From contig OZ025215.1 of NCBI GenBank assembly GCA_964019055.1, positions 13,219,518 through 13,283,517 on the forward strand: a DNA stretch of 64,000 nucleotides, given 5' to 3'. Position numbers and translations under genes: made by a program. This document shows positions 11,328 to 40,800 of the stretch, one piece after another. The notes beneath the pieces were generated by a model. The model searched no databases. It had not been told where the DNA came from and saw only the letters and a program-made list of their open reading frames with translations. Every line of letters starts with the position of its first letter. The first letter of the stretch is position 1. The DNA comes from Anthopleura xanthogrammica (taxonomy: Eukaryota; Cnidaria; Anthozoa; Actiniaria; Actiniidae).

Positions 11328-11345
<18 letters not shown>
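10472..11345 (+). mobile_element. 5'-truncated LINE 3' end with CCHC finger and restriction-like endonuclease
   Basis: The frame at about 10480-11088 (202 residues, no clear start) holds CRFCNANDENVPHILCSC, a CCHC finger of spacing C-x2-C-x8-H-x4-C, then RHDRML. Next comes KPDMMVQSKKDRQWIIVEG, matching the PD...(D/E) active-site layout of the restriction-like endonuclease at the C-terminus of R2/NeSL-type LINEs. The reverse transcriptase is absent, as expected for 5' truncation. The 3' end is AAATAAACCACATAATAATA, a typical LINE tail running into ATA repeats. It starts immediately after the P450 stop codon on the same strand. Confidence 0.75.
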
Positions 11346-11361
<16 letters not shown>

Positions 11362-11570
11362 TAATAACGATGATGATGATGATGATAATAGTAATAGTAT
11401 AATAATAATCATCATAATGATAATAATAATGATATGATAATAATAATAATAACGATGATAACAATGATGATGAAGATGATGATAGTAATAATATAATGAT
11501 ATAACAATAATAACAAAAACATAACAATGATAATAATAACAATAATAATAACAATAATATAATAATAATT
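11327..11570. repeat. ATA/ATG trinucleotide microsatellite
   Basis: Mixed ATA, ATG and ACA triplets, probably grown from the LINE tail. Low-complexity frames across it are not genes. Confidence 0.85.
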
Positions 11571-11778
11571 TACGAATTATGTTACGAGTTATGAGGTGTT
11601 TTTTTGAATTTCATGTTTATGTGGTTAGATATTCATATTTTAAAGTTTAGCCTTTTTGTTTTAAATATTGTTCTCTTTTTTTGACAGTCATGATTTTTAA
11701 AGCCCATAGGTTACGCCTGTGCGCCCTATATGGAGCTCATTTTGAATAGCATACACACGTTTTAAAACTGCTATAATA

Positions 11779-12548
11779 ATGATGATAATGAACACCACAA
11801 GGAGAAATGAAGCACTGATATTTGATCTATTTTATAAAGTTAATGTTAATGTTAATGTTAATGTTAATGTTAATGTTAATGTTAATGTTAATGTTAATGT
11901 TAATGTTAATGTTAATGTTAATGTTAATGTTAATGTTAATGTTAATGTTAATGTTAATGTTGCACCAAAATATAGTCATATCACACCACTATTGCGAGAA
12001 TTACATTGGCTACCAATAAGTTATAGAATCAGTTTTAAAATCCTTTTGATTACATTTAAGGCAATTCATGGTTCAGCTCCATTATATTTAAGCAATCTTT
12101 TAACGATTGAGTCTTCTACTTATAGCCTTAGATCTTCAAATACGCTCCTTCTGAGTGTTCCTTCTGTTCGATCTAAGCTGACATTAGGTGATAGGGCCTT
12201 TGTAATTGCTGCTCCTAAACTATGGAATAACTTACCGAAAGAACTACGTTTAATCCAGTGTATTGAAACATTTAAATCACGTCTTAAGACATATCTTTTT
12301 AGGCAAGATTATGGCTAGTTATGAGTATATATATTTCTTAATATATATAGTAGCTTTTTAAGGCTTCATTAATCTTATCTAGTAATTAATGAAATGTAGC
12401 ATTATTATATAAATTATAATTAATTAATTATTTATCTATTTTTTATTAATATTGCTTATTTTATCATGATTATTGTAAAGCGTATTTGATCATAATCCAT
12501 GTAATTTACGCTATATAAATTATTAAATTATTATTATTATTATATCGA
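11779..12548 (+). mobile_element. 5'-truncated LINE (CR1/L2-like) reverse transcriptase C-terminus
   Basis: After a hexanucleotide repeat, the frame to 12318 contains HITPLLRELHWLPISYRISF, then ITFKAIHGSAPLYLSNLL and LWNNLPKELR...FKSRLKTYLF. This is the conserved C-terminal tail of CR1/L2-type LINE reverse transcriptases. The 3' UTR ends with TTTACGCTATATAAATT followed by TTATTATTA, a classical 3' end. Only the last 120 or so residues remain. Confidence 0.8.
11839..11961. repeat. (GTTAAT)n hexanucleotide repeat, about 20 copies
   Basis: A perfect run inside the LINE fragment. It is readable as Asn-Val or Leu-Met dipeptides in two frames, which explains the long apparent ORF. Confidence 0.95.
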
Positions 12549-13019
12549 GTACTATATCCCTATAAATCATGATTTGAAGCATACTATGTCAGTAAATGTA
12601 ATAGGAGAGAGTTGAAGAAGGGAGAACATGTAAGAGGTTTCTCAGTGTTTAAATAATGTTTGCCTCGACCGATCCATTAAGGTAGATTGCTATGCGGACG
12701 TTTTCTTGAAGGTTAAAAATAGCAGTTGACTGATATTGATAAACCAATCATGGTAATGGTAGCATGACAGTTTAGATATTGCTGGGACGCGCTAGGGCAT
12801 GATATGACCTAAGTATCTTTTAGTCAACCAATCATTAACGGACAGTTAGTAATTAAAACCTGTTCAGCCATGCACTACTGACGACATTCCATATCCTAAG
12901 CATCTCAAATATCTCTCTCTGACATCAACTAGTTGCTGCACAGCCATTGTTCATAGAGAAATAATATGGCTCCACTCGGTTACTAGCATCAAATACAAGT
13001 CCCATAATAGAGAAAAACG
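12549..13019 (+). other. Presumed promoter and 5' region of the Ig-rich transcription unit
   Basis: No repeat or coding signal. It lies between the LINE tail and the first signal-peptide exon. I see no confident TATA or initiator. Confidence 0.35.
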
Positions 13020-30366
<17,347 letters not shown>

Positions 30367-31883
30367 GTAAGTAATTGATATTGACATAAATAATGTCATT
30401 CACATATTTGTATTATGGGCATTGTCCCAAGACAGGATCACCAATTCTTCTGCTCAGTTATTTCAAATAGTGTTAGTACAAGTTTAAGGTCGGATTCGAG
30501 CTAGAGTATTGAGAACACCTCCGCCCGCTTGTTGATATTCTGTTGGTGATTGTACTGCAGATCTCATTTCTTTTCTCGCTCGATTCTGCATATCATGTAT
30601 GTGTGTACTTATTTTCTAAATGACGTTTTAACTTCTAGTAACACTTGTACTGCTCTGTTTTGGATACACGCATTATTTTTCAAGACATACCTCAGAATTG
30701 ACAGACGGAAAATGTATACCGAACTTAGTTTACTTTAGAGCTAGAGTCGAATTCGTATGACTTTAAAATGGCCCACGGCAATCGATATATGCACGGTAAG
30801 CAAGAGAGATTCGATTGCTCAGCCAATGAAAATGCTCCGACAAGGTACCGTCACGGTCACGGTACGACAAGGCCGCCGTACGACACGACCGCTGACTTTC
30901 TTTTGTGTAATAAGTGGCAGAATAATCATTACATAATAATGGAAGTCTAACAAATAAAGGAATATGGTTTATAACACAGTAGGATCACTATTTATTTTTC
31001 TAAACTTGTATTCAAAAATTAAGGGCACTAAAACCTGACGTTAGGCAGCCGGAAAAAAACTGGTTTTGGAGGAGGAGGAAACTTAGATGGACGTGACGTC
31101 TGAAGCGTTCGTAAATGCATATCCGTTTTGATATTACGTTGTTCAGCTTAGCTAGAGAGGTAGAATCTAACCTCGTAAATATTCCATTCTGAAGTGTTCC
31201 TCATATGCGTGAATATATATTACGTCACGGAAAACAACGTAATATACACCTTACACTAACGTCATCTTTATTCTAGTGCCTTCTTTTAATTCTGCTATTT
31301 TCTTTTCTTATTTCCCCACTTATTTTAAATTTCAAAACCCAACGGGGTATTTTATCCATAAATAAGCAGCCTGCTGTCATAACACAGAACCTGTTTGGAC
31401 GATAACCGTACATGTCTGTCAAAGAAGCATCTTGACGTTTATTGAAGAAAGAATTTTAAAAGGACTGCAAATTATCATATTTTGACTGGATAACTGCCGT
31501 ATCCACAACAAGTTATCGAATATCTATCTACTAGTAGTGAGATAGATTAGATTGTTGAGTTTTTTGTCAAATTCCATCGTGTTTACTTGAATAAGTTAGG
31601 ATTAAAGTTTCTTGTTTTCCGGGTGTACAGTCCAGCAAATCGTTCTAGCAATTACTGAAACTGGCTTTCAAAATCGTTTCATATTTGTCAAAACATCGTT
31701 TGCATGATTATATTTCGTGTGTTTTTTAAAATATATTTGCAATTTGAATAAAACCCTCACTAATGTTTATTTAGCATTTTACTTTGATTGATTACGTCAT
31801 TTTATTGTCATACTTGCGTGACAAAACTGACTGAGAAGGGGAGGGGATGGGTCGTTTGTCGTCTTGAATGTAGTTCTGATAAA
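30367..31883 (+). other. Region between last long-form Ig exon and internal start; presumed second promoter
   Basis: No transmembrane or stop-bearing exon in phase with 30366 was found. The region must contain the promoter for the 31884 start if that start is used. AT-rich, no recognisable element. Confidence 0.4.
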
Positions 31884-34800
31884 ATGGAAGAGAAAACCAG
31901 AAGGAAGTTTACGATTTACTCGCCCATTTCAACTCTTCTGTTCTTCTTGATACTATCACTTTATACAGAAACAATCAATGGCCAGAGTAAGTATCGTGAA
32001 CTGGAAATACTTTTAAGATTTTACAGAATTTAAACGAGAATTTTAATCGAGATCATGATTCGATTTTGTTTTAAACATTTGAAGGGTTTTCTTAACTTTC
32101 ACAAAAAACGATTGATTCTTCGATTGTTACTAGACTGATGTATAATTTTGGTTATTGAGGTCTGTTTCCCTACTCACTATAGTGTCCTATTTCTCTTCTC
32201 TGAGTAAACTATTACTTGTGTTTCTTCTGTAAGCTCAGGTACGGTTATCGTGTAAACACTTTCTGAATATTAATCACTATAAAGTCCAAATGATATTACT
32301 GCACACATAACGATTGATCGCATACATGTTTTACGTAAAACCTTTACTAGTATCTACTGCAGTACATCAGAAGCGATACTATTAAACTTCACTGAATTGT
32401 GTGTGTGTGGTTAACACATTAATTATAAAGAAGATAAGATAACTATAATAGATATATAACTTTCGCTTTCCCTTACAATATAGGAATTATAGGCTGGAGT
32501 CGAATTATAGATCCTGTCTGATTTTTAATTGCGACCCTGGTTATAAAATGTGTTTCATAAATGCAATAATTGTTGATTTGATTCAGTTAATCTAAGTCGT
32601 TTCTTATAGGTAGTATAGGTATCTACTAGCTAGTATTCCATGGTAGTGATGGCTTTAAATAAAACATTGATTCATGCAACGATCAGTCTAATAACGTGGT
32701 AATTCTATGGTATTAACTAATATTGCTCATGTGCTGTAAAGAAAATACAAAGAGTTGTGATAAAAAAAAACACATATATCCTAGTTTTTCAATTTATCTC
32801 GTGTGAATAAATAGCTAAATGGTATATAATGTACATAATAAATGCAATTTTTATTGCCTAATCATTAAGCTTGATGGTAATGTATATGTGACATCACCAC
32901 AAAATTCAGTAATATATTATGGGATTATTCAATATCACCTATGCATACATTACACAACTAGCTATTAATCAGCTAGCTATCGGAAATTTTGAGTGTCATA
33001 AGTTTGATTTCCATCTTCTGAAAGGTTAAATCTCTGTGATCTATAAACCCTTTTAATAAATCCTACAATGCTTTCTTTTCCACGTTTGACGTCAAATTTA
33101 TTCTTTTCAATTTCATTCAAAAGAACAAATTTCAAAAGAATAAATTTGACGTCAAACGTGGAAAATAAAGCATTGTAGGATTTATTAAAAGGGTCTATAT
33201 AATGTTCCTTGCTTTCAGATGCTTCAAAAATATTGGTCTCTCCAACAAGCCAAACAGTAGTTGAGAGTAGCAATGTATCCCTGACGTGTTACTTGGAAGG
33301 TAAACCACTACCTGCTGTAACCTGGTTCAAAGATGGTAACCAAATCATCCCTGCTGCTAATGACAGCAGAATATCTGTATCTCCACCCACCCCAGTCAGT
33401 AATACAAGTGCTACGATGACCATTACTAATGTGAACCGTACTGACCAAGGCAACTATTCCTGTCAGGCTGTGAACAATGTCGGTAATGATACTTCATCTG
33501 CAGCATTGCTGACAGTCAACTGTAAGTACTGAATCAATATCTTAAAGTTTGGCTTTTATAATATGCATTGGTTTCATTCATCTCAAAGATTAAACCTCGC
33601 TTGCAGATCCTCCAAAGATATTCATCTCTCCTACAAGCCAAACAGTAGTCGAGAGTATCAGTGTATCCCTGACATGTTACTTGGAAGGCAAACCAGTATC
33701 TACTGTAACCTGGTTCAAAGGTGGTAACCAAATCATCCCTGCTGCTAATGACAGCAGAATATCTGTATCTCCACCCACCTCAGCCAGTAATACTAGTGCA
33801 ATGATGACTATTACTAATGTGAATCGTAATGACGAGGGCAGCTATTCCTGTCAGGCTAGGAATGATGTTGGTAATGATAACTCATCTACAGCACTGCTGA
33901 CAGTCAACTGTAAGTACTGGATCCTACTTTGGGATCATAGATTTTGAGTGCTATAACATGCCCATAGAGGCAATTATGATACTTCTTTATATCCTTTATT
34001 AGTATTATGACCCAGGTGATTATAGAAAATTGCACACGCTGATTGGTAGTGAACTTCAGACTATTTCTCTATAATCACCTACAGGTGAATATTGGACTGC
34101 GCATGCTTCGTTTGTTGATATGTGCCTCTTTCAAAACACCAAATAAATAAAAAGATTAGAAATAAATTGCTGTTTTCAAATAATCACGCCTGTAATCATA
34201 CTAAAACAATAATTCACTAAAGGCAAAGTCATTATGGGTGAATATTTACCTTGACTCTGTCTCTATAAATATTCATGAATTATAATACATCTACATAAAA
34301 TACTTGTTTCTGATTGGCCGATTCATTGTGAATTTTCTCTTAATCCCTGCAATTAATTAATCGCACACATCTGGGAACTTTATACGTTGTGTTGTTATTC
34401 AGAAACGAGTATTTTATGTAGATGTATTATTAAAAGGAAATATCACCTCAGTTCTCAAGAATTAATGAAAAATATCAAATACGTGTTGTATTTGCCATTA
34501 ATCTTCTTGAACAGGGGTATTTCCTATACTAATCCCTTTGCCTTCTGTGAATAATCGTTAATTATTATTACTGTCAAAGTCTCTTTTTAAGACCCACTTG
34601 TTTATATTTTGTTGTAATAATTAATTGTTGTCTCATCTTATTCCTCCTTCTTTGACAAAAATAAAAGTGGTTTTGGATCTAAATAAAAATATGAGTGGCA
34701 ATCCAAAATGTTAGCCTGAGTGAATAATGTAATAATATAATAATAATTTGAACTAAAAAATAATAACATAATTGCAAAATGTCTGGAGTGTTTGCTCTGA

Positions 34801-37800
34801 GGTTAGATTGTTTCAATGCAGGGCACTGATATCTGAACCAAAAAGATTTTATTTTATTTTATTTATTTTATTCCACTGTATGTTGCTCCTTTCACTTCCA
34901 TATTATGTGTTTTTGAAACGTTTAGCTGATGATTACCTTTTCTGTATTTCCTTCTTAAGATCCTCCAGAGATATTGGTCTCTCCAACAAGCCAAACAGTA
35001 GTTGAAAGTAGCAGTGTATCCCTGACGTGTTACTTGGAAGGCAAACCAGTATCTACTGTAACCTGGTTCAAAGATGGTAACCCAATCATCCCTGCTGCTA
35101 ATGACAGCAGAATATCTGTATCTCCACCCACCTCAGTCAGTAATACAAGTGCTACGATGACTATTACTAATGTGAACCGTACTGACGAGGGCAGCTATTC
35201 CTGTCAGGCTGTGAATGATGTCGGTAATGATACTTCATCTGCAGCATTGCTGACAGTCGACTGTAAGTTGTGTGTCCTATTTTATTATTTATTAATTTTA
35301 TGATATTTAATATATTTGCAGTGGCGATCTGAACTGGAAAACAGATTCATCAAAACCGTGATTAATAAGCGGCTGTATCACCTTGAATTGCCTTTGTCCA
35401 ACTGATTAACACGCTTTAAAATTTTTTTTTTACTTATGCCGGTACCTGCAGATTTTCTTACATGTGTATTATTGAAATTACTTCTCATTAATCTTCGTTA
35501 CATCAAATTTCTCAGATCCATCTAGAATATTCAGCATTTCACCCCAGACTGCAACCAAGCAGGAAAATCACAGCATGACGTTCTACTGTTACTTAGAGGG
35601 CAAGCCATTAGCAAGAGTAACATGGATGTTTAACAACACAGTCATAGTTCCCGATAGTAGGAAATATATTGTACACAACCAAACATTAGTGAGCAAAGAC
35701 ACGGCGTCATTGACAATAACCGGCTTAAACAGGTCTGACCAGGGATACTACACATGCAGAGCACAGAACGAGATTGGGATCGCAACTTCACAGACTTCTG
35801 CGTTCTTGAAAGTTCTATGTAAGTTTACCAGTAGGAATTGCTTTCATGCGATTTATGCCGGGGTCAAGAACCTGAGACTCGGTCCTGGTAATGGGACCCA
35901 GTGATGTCTGTAATGTTTACAGGTAGTATAGTGTTTATCAGAAACAAAAGAGGTGGCCCTGACAGTAAGGACAATCTACCTGCTTATGTAAACAGGGCCT
36001 GTCAGTGAATCAGTGAAATGTAGTGTCATCAGGAATCTTATATATTAACATGATCACCACATCAATCATGTATCATTTCGGTTGGGTATGTAGACCTTCG
36101 CGGAGTCCGAACAGCCATGCATCAAGAATAGACATGAAAGCGAGGTTGACCTTGTGACGTAAGCAACATCCAACAAAACAAAGCTTAACGAGCCAGGAAA
36201 TCCGTAAGTATAGAGATATGAAATCAGAAAAGCTGAAAGCAAAGAAAGGACCTTTGACTTAATACGGCACATGGTTAACCTCGCTTCCATGTCGATGTAA
36301 GATGGCTGCCATTCAGGGATGTGCGATGTGGTCTATTAGAAACCAGATGACGTCTTAGAGGTAAAAAGAGCCTTTACTATGTTTCAGTTGCGGTAAAAAT
36401 ATTTGTCCCTCCAAGAGCCCAGACAAACAATGAAGGAGAATCGGTGACATTGACATGTGAAGTGGAAGGCAAACCTACTCCTGAAGTAACCTGGCTTAAA
36501 AACGGCAACCCATTGACTGTAGAGACTAGTAGGATGAACGTCAGTCCTCAACCCACTACACACCACAGGACGGCTGTTTCTCTGACTATCACTGACTTGA
36601 AGAGAACAGATGAGGGTAGTTACAGCTGTAACGTAAAAAACAGTTATGGTGAACTGAATTCTACTGCTGCGCTATTGATTGTCAATTGTAAGTACTTCAT
36701 ATCTACATTAACTAATATCATTCACATATTTGTATTATGGGCATTGCCCCAAGACGGGATCACCAATTCTTCTTATTGAGAATACCTCCGCCCGCTTTGG
36801 TATATTCTGTTGGTGATTATTCTGCAGATCTCATTTCTTTTCTCGTTTCTTGGACGAAAACAAGGATTTTTGATCAACTACATGAATTGCTGTCTATCTC
36901 GGTTAACTTTTTAGTTATTATAGACAGCCTGTACCGAACTTCCTTGGTAATAATAATCACTGTGATGTAAAATATGTCATAAGAGGTACTAAATAAAGTA
37001 TATTTCTATGTCTATATGTCTAATTGCAAACGACCAGGTGTTGGCCTTTGTGAATTATATACGTTATCATTTTTTATAAAACATTCTAGACACTACTGTG
37101 GTGCATATGATAGTGATGTCCAAACCAGAAAGATTCACCTTGTGTTTCTCATTCCTGAATCTCCGATACTTTACAACTTCTTGCACGTTTATTTCACGGC
37201 TTATGCTTGTTCAGCCGGTTTATGTTCCCACAAACTTTAAGCTTATGATTTTCCTCTCTATATTTTCAACTTAAGATCCACCAAAGATATTCTTGTCTCC
37301 AACAAGCCAAACAGTAGTTGAGAGTAGCAATGTATCCCTGACGTGTTACTTGGAAGGCAAACCAGTATCTACTGTAACCTGGTTCAAAGATGGTAACCAA
37401 ATCATCCCTGCTGCTAATGACAGCAGAATATCTGTATCTCCACCCACCTCAGTCAGTAATACAAGTGCTACGATGACTATTACTAATGTGAACCGTACTG
37501 ACGAGGGCAGCTATTCCTGTCAGGCTGTGAATGATGTCGGTAATGATACTTCATCTGCAGCATTGCTGACTGTCAACTGTAAGTAACAAGCAATCATCGT
37601 ATTTTTATTTTTAAAAGAGGTTTAAGACACGTTCAACATTTTCCTTGCAGATGGTGTAACCATTTTTGTCCCTCCAAGAGCCCAGACAAACAATGAAGGA
37701 GAATCGGTGACATTGACGTGTGAAGTGGAAGGCAAACCTGCTCCCGTGGTAACCTGGCTTAAAAACGGCAACCCATTGACTGTAGAGACGAATAGGATGA

Positions 37801-40800
37801 ACGTCACTCAACCCACTACACACCACAGGACGGCTGTTTCTCTGACTATCACTGACTTGAAGAGAACAGATGAGGCTAGTTACAGCTGTAACGTGATTAA
37901 CAGTTATGGTGATCAGAATTCTACTGCTGCTCTATTGACTGTCAATTGTAAGTGAATGTTGCATTGAGTATTGTTCGTGTCAATGCAAGCTACCGTTCAG
38001 TACGGTGGCCCTCATATGGTTTGCTCTCTGGATTAATCAACGAGCGGCTGACCAAAGTGTACCGCGCAATTTTGACACAATAGATCCCTTTCACGTGACG
38101 CCAAAGCTGCTTACAATAGAGGACAAAATAAAAGAATTTCAATCTCCTGAGAATTGTAACATATTGTTTCTTCCTCCAAATTAAATTTCATTTCGACGTG
38201 CTGCAATAGTTGATTTTGATCTCAAAGTCATGTTACATATTTCCCTCGTAAGAAATCCTCTGACACTTTTCTTTCACGATCGTGTCAATGTTCATACTTT
38301 ATTTCGTGATATATTTCCCATTTCTATTCAAGAAACATCAAAGCATTTTGTTGATGCTTTTTCAGATCCTCCAAAGATATTCGTCTCTCCAACAAGTCAA
38401 ACAGTAGTTGAAAGTAGCAGTGTATCCCTGACGTGTTACTTGGAAGGCAAACAAGTATCTACTGTAACCTGGTTCAAAGATGGTAACCCAATCATCCCAG
38501 CTAATGACAACAGAATATCTTTATCTCCACCCGCCTCAGCCAGTAATACAAGTGCTACGATGACTATTACTAATGTGAACCGTACTGACGAGGGCAGCTA
38601 TTCCTGTCAGGCTGTGAACAATGTCGGTAATGATACTTCATCTGCAGCATTGCTGACAGTCAACTGTAAGTACTGAATCAATATCTTAAAGTTTGGCTTT
38701 TATAATATGCATTGCTTTCCATCATCTCAAAGATTAAACCTCGCTTACAGATCCTCCAAAGATATTCGTCTCTCCAACAAGCCAAACAGTAGTCGAGAGT
38801 AGCAGTGTATCCCTGACGTGTTACTTGGAAGGCAAACCAGTATCTACTGTAACCTGGTTCAAAGATGGTAACCCAATCATCCCAGCTATTTACAACCGAA
38901 TATCTGTATCTCCACCCACCTCAGTCAGTAATACAAGTGCTACGATGACTATTACTAATGTGAACCGTACTGACGAGGGCAGCTATTCCTGTCAGGCTGT
39001 GAACAATGGTAATGATACTTCATCTGCAGCATTGCTGACAGTCAACTGTAAGTTGTGTGTCCTATTTTATTATTTATTAATTTTATGATATTTAATATAT
39101 TTTCAGTGGCGATCTGTACTGGAAAACAGATTCATCAAAACCGTGATTAATAAGCGGCTGTATCACCTTGAATTATCTTTGTCCAACTGATTAACACGCT
39201 TTATAAAATAACTTTGATATTACGCGCGCTCTGATTGGTCAAAAAGCCATGTTTTATGAGAGCATAATACATGCTCACGTCATTTTTTTCTCTCTCGAAA
39301 CTGCTTCTTCAAAGCATTTGAGCGCTAGTTATTTTATAAAAGCAATAAAAAACAGTTTCCCGTGTATTATACTCTGCTAAAGACACTTGGGATGTGGAGA
39401 GAACACTTGAGAAGCTGGAAACCACTCCGCTACGCGTCGTGGTTTCCTACGCTTCTCTCGTGTTCTTTCCACATCCCGCGTGTCTTTATCAGAGTATAAT
39501 ACACGGAAAACTGTGTTTTATTCCTTAATTTAAAAAATGTTTTACTTATGCCGGTACCTGCAGATTTTCTTATATGTGTATTATTGAAATTACTTCTCAT
39601 TAATCTTCGTTACATCAAATTTCAAATTTCATCGCAACTTCACAGACTTCTTCGTTCTTGAAAGTTCTATGTAAGTTTACCAGTAGGAATTGCTTTCATG
39701 CGATTTATGCCGGGGTCAAGAACCTGAGACTCGGTCCTAGTAATGGGACCCAGTGATGTCTGTAATGTTTACAGGTAGTATAGTGTTTATCAGAAACAAA
39801 AGAGGTGGCCCTGACAGTAAGGACAATCTACCTGCTTATGTAAACAGGGCCTGTAAGTGAATCAGTGAAATGTAGTGTCATCAGGAATCTTACATATTAA
39901 CATGATCACCACATCAATCATGTATCATTTCGGTTGGGTATGTAGACCTTCGCGGAGTCCGAACAGCAATGCATCAAGAATAGACATGAAAGCGAGGTTG
40001 ACCTTGTGACGTAAGCAATATCCAACAAAACAAAGCTTAACGAGCCAGGAAATCCGTAAGTATAGAGATATGAAATCAGAAAAGCTGAAAGCAAAGAAAG
40101 GACCTTTGACTTAATACGGCACATGGTTAACCTCGCCTCCATGTCGATGTAAGATGGCTGCCATCCATAGATGTGCAATGTGGTCTATTAGAAACCAGAT
40201 GACGTCTTAGAGGTAAAAAGAGCCTTTACTATGTTTCAGTTGCGGTAAAAATATTTGACTGTCTATCGTAAGTATTTATTTTTAGGCGGAAGTTAACTGC
40301 TTAGTTTTGCGCGTCAATTGCGCAAGAAAGTAGACTTGCTAGATTAAAGATGTTGCAAGGATGAGACATGCGCTATTCATGTTGTACCCATTAACCCTCC
40401 CTCGGTTTAGGGACATCTAATGAATGTTATATTATTACTTACATGTAAGGGTGCATGTATTGGGGTTGTGAACTGACTACTGGGCTTTTTCATGGCAGAT
40501 CCTGCAGAGAAGACGAAAATTAAAATAATAAAGCCATCAAGTGGAGGAATTGTGAACAAAGGTGAAGAACTTGTCTTGGAATGTAGTGGAGGCGGGAAAC
40601 CAAAACCTTCTTTTACATGGACGAAAGATGGTACGGATATAACTAGTGGTTTGAGTGAAGACAAGAACCAAAAACTGACTGTAAAAAATGTACAAAGACG
40701 AAATGGTGGAACCTACATGTGTTACGGCAACAATGGTATTAAGCCGGGCAAAAATGCAAGCTCAAAGCAAGCAGATATAACGGTTAATGGTAAGTAGTAC

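Noticed and set aside
11822..12019. Leu-Met dipeptide ORF
   Set aside because: Alternative frame of the GTTAAT hexanucleotide repeat.
31788..31883. Upstream extension of the internal signal-peptide exon
   Set aside because: The extension starts at a non-ATG codon and would bury the signal peptide; ATG 31884 places the hydrophobic stretch normally.
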